DNA of 36,782 bases from Clostridium rectalis (lineage in GTDB: Bacteria; Bacillota; Clostridia; Clostridiales; Clostridiaceae), in assembly GCF_900626095.1 (NCBI RefSeq), contig NZ_UYZZ01000014.1, positions 1 through 36,782 on the forward strand, given 5' to 3'. A program made the position numbers and the translations under genes. Positions 32,389 to 36,782 of this stretch are shown here, one piece after another; within the stretch, counting starts at the first letter, position 1, and each line of letters starts with the position of its first letter. The notes under the pieces were generated by a model. That model worked only from the letters and a program-made list of their open reading frames with translations. It was not told the origin of the DNA and did no database searches.

Positions 32389-35094
32389 TTATTTATTAAT
32401 ACTATTTAATATTTCACCTAATTTTTTAATATACTCTCCGTATTTTGACCAATCCCCAGATTTTTGAGACTCTATAGCTTTATTGTACAAATCTCTTGCA
32501 TCCTTTAAAAATTTATTTGTCTCTTCATCCTTAGTAGAGTTTACAGAAGAATTTTTATTATTTTCTTTACCATTGTAACTAAACAACTGTTTTAACGCTC
32601 CATCTATATTTTCTGATAATATTATTTTATCTCCATAAGATAATACTATTCTTTTTACTTCTGGAGCACTACTTTTACCGCTGGCTCTTAAGTACATAGA
32701 CTCTATATATAATAGTGAATTATTTATAGGTACTATTATAGTATCTCCAAACTTAACTTCAGAACCTCCTGTATTCCAAAGTGAAAGTTCTTTAGATATA
32801 ATAGGGTCCTGTTTTAATTTTTGTTTGAAAAAATACGGGCTATATATAGTTTTATAAGATGGCAATTTGTACATTATCAACTTACCATAATTTTTCCCAT
32901 CCATTCTAGCACCTAGTATAGACGACATGGTATTTCTTTCTTTCATATTGAAATACTCTAAAACCACCATTTCCTCTTTATTTTCACCTTGCATTTTCAT
33001 AACTACATAAGGTGCCTCATCAATAGATTTATCTGTATTAACAGATTTTTGATTTTTAGATACTTCCCATAAATCGTCCCCATTTAAAAATGCCATTGGA
33101 TCTATCATATGATATTTTTCTAGAACTTTACATTGTAATTTAAAAATATCTTCTGGGTATTTAAAATGTTCTTTTATACCTGGCGGTACATCACTTGAAT
33201 CTTTAAATAATTTCGGATATATCTTTGAATAACTTAGTATTATTGGATCATTTTTATCAACTATATAAAAATCTATATCACCATCGACAGCATCTATAAC
33301 AACTTTTACTGAATTTCTTATATAATTAACATCATTATACTTTTCAGCATAAGGATATTTATCAGTAGTTGTGTACCCATCAATAATCCAATATAATCTA
33401 TCATTATCTATAACAACATATGGATCTTCATCATAAGTTAAAAATGGTGCTACTTTTTTTGCTCTATCAACTATATTTCTATTTATAAGAATTCTACTAT
33501 CCTTAGTTATATCTCTAGATAATAGGAAGTTTAAATTATTCTCTTTAATTGAAAATAATACTTTATTTATAAAACTCATTTTTATACCGGATTTTCCATC
33601 ATATTCATTTATCTTGTTGTCTCCACCTTTTGGATAATCAAACTCTTTTAAAGCAGTATTAACTATAGCATAATTATTTGTTTTTTCTCCAAAATAAATT
33701 CTAGGATTTTTTAATGATATATCAATATTGTTTTCTGATGGTATATCCTTTATAACAAAATCAGGTTGACCTTCTTGCGTTACAGAGTTTACTTTACTTA
33801 CAGCAACTCCATATCCATGTGTATATATTAAATGTCTATTTTGCCATGTATCAGGTTCTATATTTTCTAAATTCAATTCTCTTGGTGATATAAACACCTG
33901 ATTATATTTGCCTTTTATTTTATATCTGTCTATATCCATATCATTAAATATATAATAAGGTCTAATTGTTTGATATTGATTATAAAATTCCAATGCTGGT
34001 TCAAAAGCATTAATTCTTATATTATTTATGGTTTCTTTATTATTTTTTATATCCTCTAATTTAAGATCATTTTTGACATCAAAATTTATTTCTTTTATAT
34101 TGTCTATATTAAAAGCTTTACGAGTATAATCTATATTATACTTTATATACTCTTCTTCTAATTTCTTTTGATTAGATTTAACCACAAAGTTTTCAACCAA
34201 TAGCGAAGCTACATTTTCTCCTACTATAAGTATTGCTATTAATGAAATTGATATTATTATAGGTTTTACTTTTGACTTTATAACACTTATAAATACAATG
34301 ATGGATGAAACTATTGATATTAAAATAATTATTTTATAAAAAATTATACTAACATGTATATCTGTATAACTTGCTCCAAATGCCACTCCTCTAGGACTAT
34401 ATACAAGATTCCATGCCTTAATTAAAAAACCTAATGATAACATTAATAGTATCATCGCTGATATTATTGCTAATTGCTTACCTGCAAACTTACTAATATC
34501 ACTTCTTATTTCTTTAACATCAGTAAAAACTCCTTTAAATCCTGCATAATCAATTTTATCCTTAGCTATAAATATAAAATACATTACAATAGTTATAATT
34601 ATTAAAAAACCTAATAATGTCATAATGCCACTATATATTGACTCTATAAGTGGTAGCTTAAAAACATAAAATGAAATATCTTTATAAAAAATAGGGTCTT
34701 TAATATTAAAAGGAACTGAATTGTTAAACTTAAGTATATTATACCAGTAACTGTATGAAAAAACACATGATAAAATTAAAGACATTACAGTATTAGCTAC
34801 AAAAAATATTTTTTTACCCTTATCATATTTTATAAACCTATCGTTTTTATTACTTCTATAATTATAAATACTTTTTTTAAGACTATTATAATATAGTAAT
34901 ATGCATATAAAACAGATAAAAAACGTTGGAATAAATAATTTTATAATAGCAATCATCTTTGTAAAATATATTGACAAGTAAGAAACTTCTTTAAACCATT
35001 GTACATTTATTATAAAATTAGATATTTTACTTAAAGAAATAATTATTAATAATATTAATGATGCTATAATAAATATTGGCCATTTTTTTTTCAA
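32389..35094 (-). CDS. UPF0182 family membrane protein
   Basis: Protein of 901 aa. The first 300 residues hold about seven membrane segments (the first at 6-25). Then comes a large domain, probably outside the cell, with [16 protein letters not shown], a family-typical [10 protein letters not shown] and later [14 protein letters not shown]. The charged C-terminal tail (from about residue 840) is low-complexity and then helical. The function of UPF0182 is unknown; the size matches other clostridial members. Translation starts at a TTG (35094), with GAGGTGA upstream and no ATG alternative near it. A gap of about 90 bases separates it from the NiaR gene. Confidence 0.9.
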   Translation of the reverse strand: MKKKWPIFIIASLILLIIISLSKISNFIINVQWFKEVSYLSIYFTKMIAIIKLFIPTFFICFICILLYYNSLKKSIYNYRSNKNDRFIKYDKGKKIFFVANTVMSLILSCVFSYSYWYNILKFNNSVPFNIKDPIFYKDISFYVFKLPLIESIYSGIMTLLGFLIIITIVMYFIFIAKDKIDYAGFKGVFTDVKEIRSDISKFAGKQLAIISAMILLMLSLGFLIKAWNLVYSPRGVAFGASYTDIHVSIIFYKIIILISIVSSIIVFISVIKSKVKPIIISISLIAILIVGENVASLLVENFVVKSNQKKLEEEYIKYNIDYTRKAFNIDNIKEINFDVKNDLKLEDIKNNKETINNIRINAFEPALEFYNQYQTIRPYYIFNDMDIDRYKIKGKYNQVFISPRELNLENIEPDTWQNRHLIYTHGYGVAVSKVNSVTQEGQPDFVIKDIPSENNIDISLKNPRIYFGEKTNNYAIVNTALKEFDYPKGGDNKINEYDGKSGIKMSFINKVLFSIKENNLNFLLSRDITKDSRILINRNIVDRAKKVAPFLTYDEDPYVVIDNDRLYWIIDGYTTTDKYPYAEKYNDVNYIRNSVKVVIDAVDGDIDFYIVDKNDPIILSYSKIYPKLFKDSSDVPPGIKEHFKYPEDIFKLQCKVLEKYHMIDPMAFLNGDDLWEVSKNQKSVNTDKSIDEAPYVVMKMQGENKEEMVVLEYFNMKERNTMSSILGARMDGKNYGKLIMYKLPSYKTIYSPYFFKQKLKQDPIISKELSLWNTGGSEVKFGDTIIVPINNSLLYIESMYLRASGKSSAPEVKRIVLSYGDKIILSENIDGALKQLFSYNGKENNKNSSVNSTKDEETNKFLKDARDLYNKAIESQKSGDWSKYGEYIKKLGEILNSINK

Positions 35095-35180
35095 AGAAAA
35101 TTCACCTCTTTTTTAATATTTAAATATATTTATGAATAATTATAATATTTAATCAATTCATTGAATAATACTGTATAAAA

Positions 35181-35690
35181 TTATTCCTCAATCAAATAAC
35201 CCTTTGTTTTTAACTCACTTATTATATTTTCCATATCTTCCTTTCTTTCAGTAAGTATTGTATGCAAATGAACACCATTGGTTAGTACTAATAATGGTTC
35301 AGCCTTATCTTTGTGTATTTTCATTATAAAATTCTCAATATCATATAAAGTTTTTATCATCAACATAGCTTTAATTTCACCATATATCACATGTTCTACT
35401 ATTACATCCTCTATAACTCCACCATATTTTACTATAGTTTTTAATTCATCCTCTATTCTATTAGAATTATGAGTTACAGCAATAATTTTTGAATTTAAAT
35501 TATTTTTATTTATCATATACCCATCGGGAGTTGCTATTATATTTTCACCCTTTGCCCTTAATATTGCTATGTCCTTTACTATAACTTGTCTAGTAATATT
35601 AAATTTTTTAGCAAATTCTTGACCTTTTAGTGGTTTATCACTTTCCTGTAACATTTTTATTATATAATTTCTTCTATCTATAGAGTTCAC
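35181..35690 (-). CDS. niaR: NiaR-type transcriptional repressor (HTH + 3H domain)
   Basis: Protein of 169 aa. An N-terminal winged helix-turn-helix (GQEFAKKFNITRQVIVKDIA) is followed by a 3H domain with the conserved histidines (VTHNSN, VEHVIYGE, GVHLHT; H74, H100, H141 and H143 in this numbering). NiaR (YrxA) represses niacin uptake and NAD synthesis genes and binds nicotinic acid, with a metal held by the histidines. No nad gene is adjacent. I prefer the GTG at 35690, nine bases after AAGGGG, because the ATG at 35699 directly touches that ribosome site. It follows the HD-domain gene by about 20 bases and is probably in the same transcript. Confidence 0.85.
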   Translation of the reverse strand: MNSIDRRNYIIKMLQESDKPLKGQEFAKKFNITRQVIVKDIAILRAKGENIIATPDGYMINKNNLNSKIIAVTHNSNRIEDELKTIVKYGGVIEDVIVEHVIYGEIKAMLMIKTLYDIENFIMKIHKDKAEPLLVLTNGVHLHTILTERKEDMENIISELKTKGYLIEE

Positions 35691-35709
35691 TTTTCTCATC
35701 CCCTTTTAC

Positions 35710-36219
35710 CTAGTTTATATTATCACACATTCTTAGTATATTTAACTCTATATTATCTTCTATATCTAAATTATGATGATTTCTAACAAGATATAAAAAT
35801 TCAGGGTCATATCCTTTTCCTTTTAATAAATTATATCCCCTTTCAGCATGATTATAATAAATATTAATTTTTTTTATACCATCTAATTTTTTCAATCTTC
35901 CTTTAGATAAAATATCAAATATAACTAAAACTGATTTATCTATAGCATTAAGTTTACAATAAATTTTACCTATATCATGTAAAAGTGATACTTTTACCAA
36001 TCTATTAAGGTTAATTTTACCTTTGTATTTATTTAAATAAATACTTTGAACACCATAAGCTACCCTCACACTATGCTTTTGTTCATGATCAGATAATTTC
36101 TTGAATAGTTTAAGTTCAGTTTTATTCAAATATTTTTCTATAAAAATTTTATCATGTATATCCATTTTATCAGTTATACATAAATAAAACTGTTTTACTC
36201 TATAATTAGGTTTTAACAT
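35710..36219 (-). CDS. HD-domain phosphohydrolase
   Basis: Protein of 169 aa with an HD domain: early histidines in DHEQKHSVRVA (H45, H49), the metal pair H81-D82 in LLHDIGK, then H124 in NHAERG and the pair H148-H149 in RNHHN, ending with an aspartate in MCDNIN. Such proteins hydrolyse phosphate esters of nucleotides or signalling molecules. It is not a full HD-GYP, and its substrate is unknown. The ATG at 36219 is nine bases after GGGAG; the longer start at 36255 has no ribosome site. It is the first gene after the rRNA operon terminator and is followed by niaR. Confidence 0.8.
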   Translation of the reverse strand: MLKPNYRVKQFYLCITDKMDIHDKIFIEKYLNKTELKLFKKLSDHEQKHSVRVAYGVQSIYLNKYKGKINLNRLVKVSLLHDIGKIYCKLNAIDKSVLVIFDILSKGRLKKLDGIKKINIYYNHAERGYNLLKGKGYDPEFLYLVRNHHNLDIEDNIELNILRMCDNIN

Positions 36220-36303
36220 ACTTATCTTCTCCCAATATATGTTTCTTTCTTCCATTTTAATATATTAGTTTGTTAATGTGTATTAATAATTTGTAAACGA
36301 AAA

Positions 36304-36331
36304 AAAGTTCATGGTTATTTCCATGAACTTT
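36304..36331 (-). terminator. Terminator of the right-hand rRNA operon
   Basis: AAAGTTCATGG (36304-36314) pairs perfectly with CCATGAACTTT (36321-36331) around a six-base loop. The minus strand continues in a run of T. It lies four bases after tRNA-Ala. Confidence 0.9.
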
Positions 36332-36334
36332 GTA

Positions 36335-36410
36335 TGGTGGAGATAAGGAGATTCGAACTCCTGACCCCCTGCTTGCAAGGCAGGTGCTCTCCCAACTGAG
36401 CTATACCCCC
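36335..36410 (-). tRNA. tRNA-Ala (anticodon UGC)
   Basis: A 76-nucleotide cloverleaf with acceptor GGGGGTA, encoded CCA and loop CTTGCAA between CCTGC and GCAGG. It is the last gene of the rRNA operon transcript. Confidence 0.95.
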
Positions 36411-36415
36411 ATATA

Positions 36416-36492
36416 TGGTGGACCTTCAGGGACTCGAACCCCGGACCTACCGGTTATGAGCCGGTTGCTCTAACCAACTGAGCTAAAGATCC
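36416..36492 (-). tRNA. tRNA with CAU anticodon, probably tRNA-Ile2 (lysidine type)
   Basis: A 77-nucleotide cloverleaf with loop CTCATAA between ACCGG and CCGGT and acceptor GGATCTT/AAGGTCC with encoded CCA. The CAU anticodon would normally mean Met. The acceptor and D-arm (GGAYCTTTAGCTCAG) and the CTCATAACCG arm match the Ile2 tRNA of Bacillus, whose C34 becomes lysidine, better than elongator Met (GGCGG start). Confidence 0.7.
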
Positions 36493-36500
36493 ATGACTTA

Positions 36501-36617
36501 CCTGGCGACGACCTACTCTCCCACAAGGCCTCCCTTGCAGTACCATCGGCGCTTTGAAGCTTAACCTTCGTGTTCGGTATGGGAACGGGTGTTACCTTCA
36601 AGCCATAATCACCAGAT
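36501..36617 (-). rRNA. 5S rRNA
   Basis: The minus strand runs from TCTGGTGATTATGGC through the conserved ACACCCGTTCCCATACCGAA to GAGTAGGTCGTCGCCAGG, about 117 nucleotides. It lies eight bases before tRNA-Ile2 and about 115 bases after the 23S 3' end. Confidence 0.96.
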
Positions 36618-36730
36618 ACTGATTTACAGAAATCTTCGATTTCACTTTAAATCATTACTCCTCAGTTTCCTGAGTGAGTTATCTTTGAAAGAACTTATTC
36701 TTTCAAAATTGCACAAAGTAATATTTATTA

Positions 36731-36782
36731 GATCAAGCCCTCGACCTATTAGTATCAGTCAGCTGAATACATTGCTGTACTT
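36731..36782 (-). rRNA. 23S rRNA, 3' end only (runs off the right edge)
   Basis: The minus strand carries the conserved 23S 3' end: AGCAATGTATTCAGCTGACT, then ATACTAATAGGTCGAGGGCT and TGATC. Only about 50 nucleotides are in the window. The spacer to 5S (36618-36730) contains TTTGAAAGAATAAG-type leader motifs and no gene. Confidence 0.95.

Overview
The window is a strongly AT-rich stretch of a Clostridium sensu stricto chromosome. The support is the set of protein families (BofA, YaaL, a Spo0E-like protein, clostridial DUF1576, an EFR1-type flavodoxin-ferredoxin), the SRP RNA with an Alu domain beside dnaX, a Ser T-box leader and AGGAGG-type ribosome binding sites. It looks closest to the C. 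botulinum / C. tetani group, but species cannot be fixed by reading. No insertion sequence, phage gene or CRISPR array was seen.

The window lies between two ribosomal RNA operons, both on the minus strand. The right edge holds the 23S 3' end, 5S, tRNA-Ile2(CAU), tRNA-Ala and an intrinsic terminator. The left edge holds the promoter and 5' end of the next 16S gene. Nearly all genes between them are also on the minus strand. The main layout from left to right is as follows.

(1) 0.4-6.1 kb, accessory: a double-GNAT protein, a DUF4230 protein, three mini cysteine-rich proteins next to a flavodoxin-ferredoxin protein (one of them, 53 aa, is easily missed), and a duplicated DUF1576 membrane protein with a small partner. 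(2) 6.1-7.4 kb: Nudix hydrolase and sfsA. (3) 7.6-15.2 kb: a catabolic operon dpaL - ygeY - sodium/solute symporter - D-aminoacylase. It lies behind a textbook sigma-54 promoter, with its own enhancer-binding regulator upstream and repeated palindromes between them. This is the most interesting system in the window. (4) 15.2-19.1 kb: the conserved housekeeping block dnaX - ybaB - recR - yaaL - bofA, plus SRP RNA and tRNA-Ser(GGA). (5) 19.1-28 kb: a Spo0E-like protein, an unknown protein, tadA, an OadA-type carboxyltransferase, RpiR and TetR regulators, psd, a decayed germination-type gene, five tRNAs and serS with its T-box. (6) 28-36.3 kb: DUF1667 and a GlpA-like flavoprotein, a soluble hybrid histidine kinase, UPF0182, a NiaR-type repressor and an HD-domain protein.

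Several genes fit together functionally. All four serine tRNA types expected in such a genome (GGA, CGA, UGA, GCU), the seryl-tRNA synthetase and its tRNA-sensing leader are within about 9 kb. TadA lies beside tRNA-Ser(CGA), and its likely substrate tRNA-Arg(ACG) is 5 kb away. The sigma-54 operon contains import (SSS transporter), deacylation (D-aminoacylase, M20 hydrolase) and ammonia release (DpaL), which suggests scavenging of a modified diaminopropionate or D-amino acid compound. Start codons were reassigned where the ribosome binding site sits inside the longest reading frame; each case is stated in the entry.
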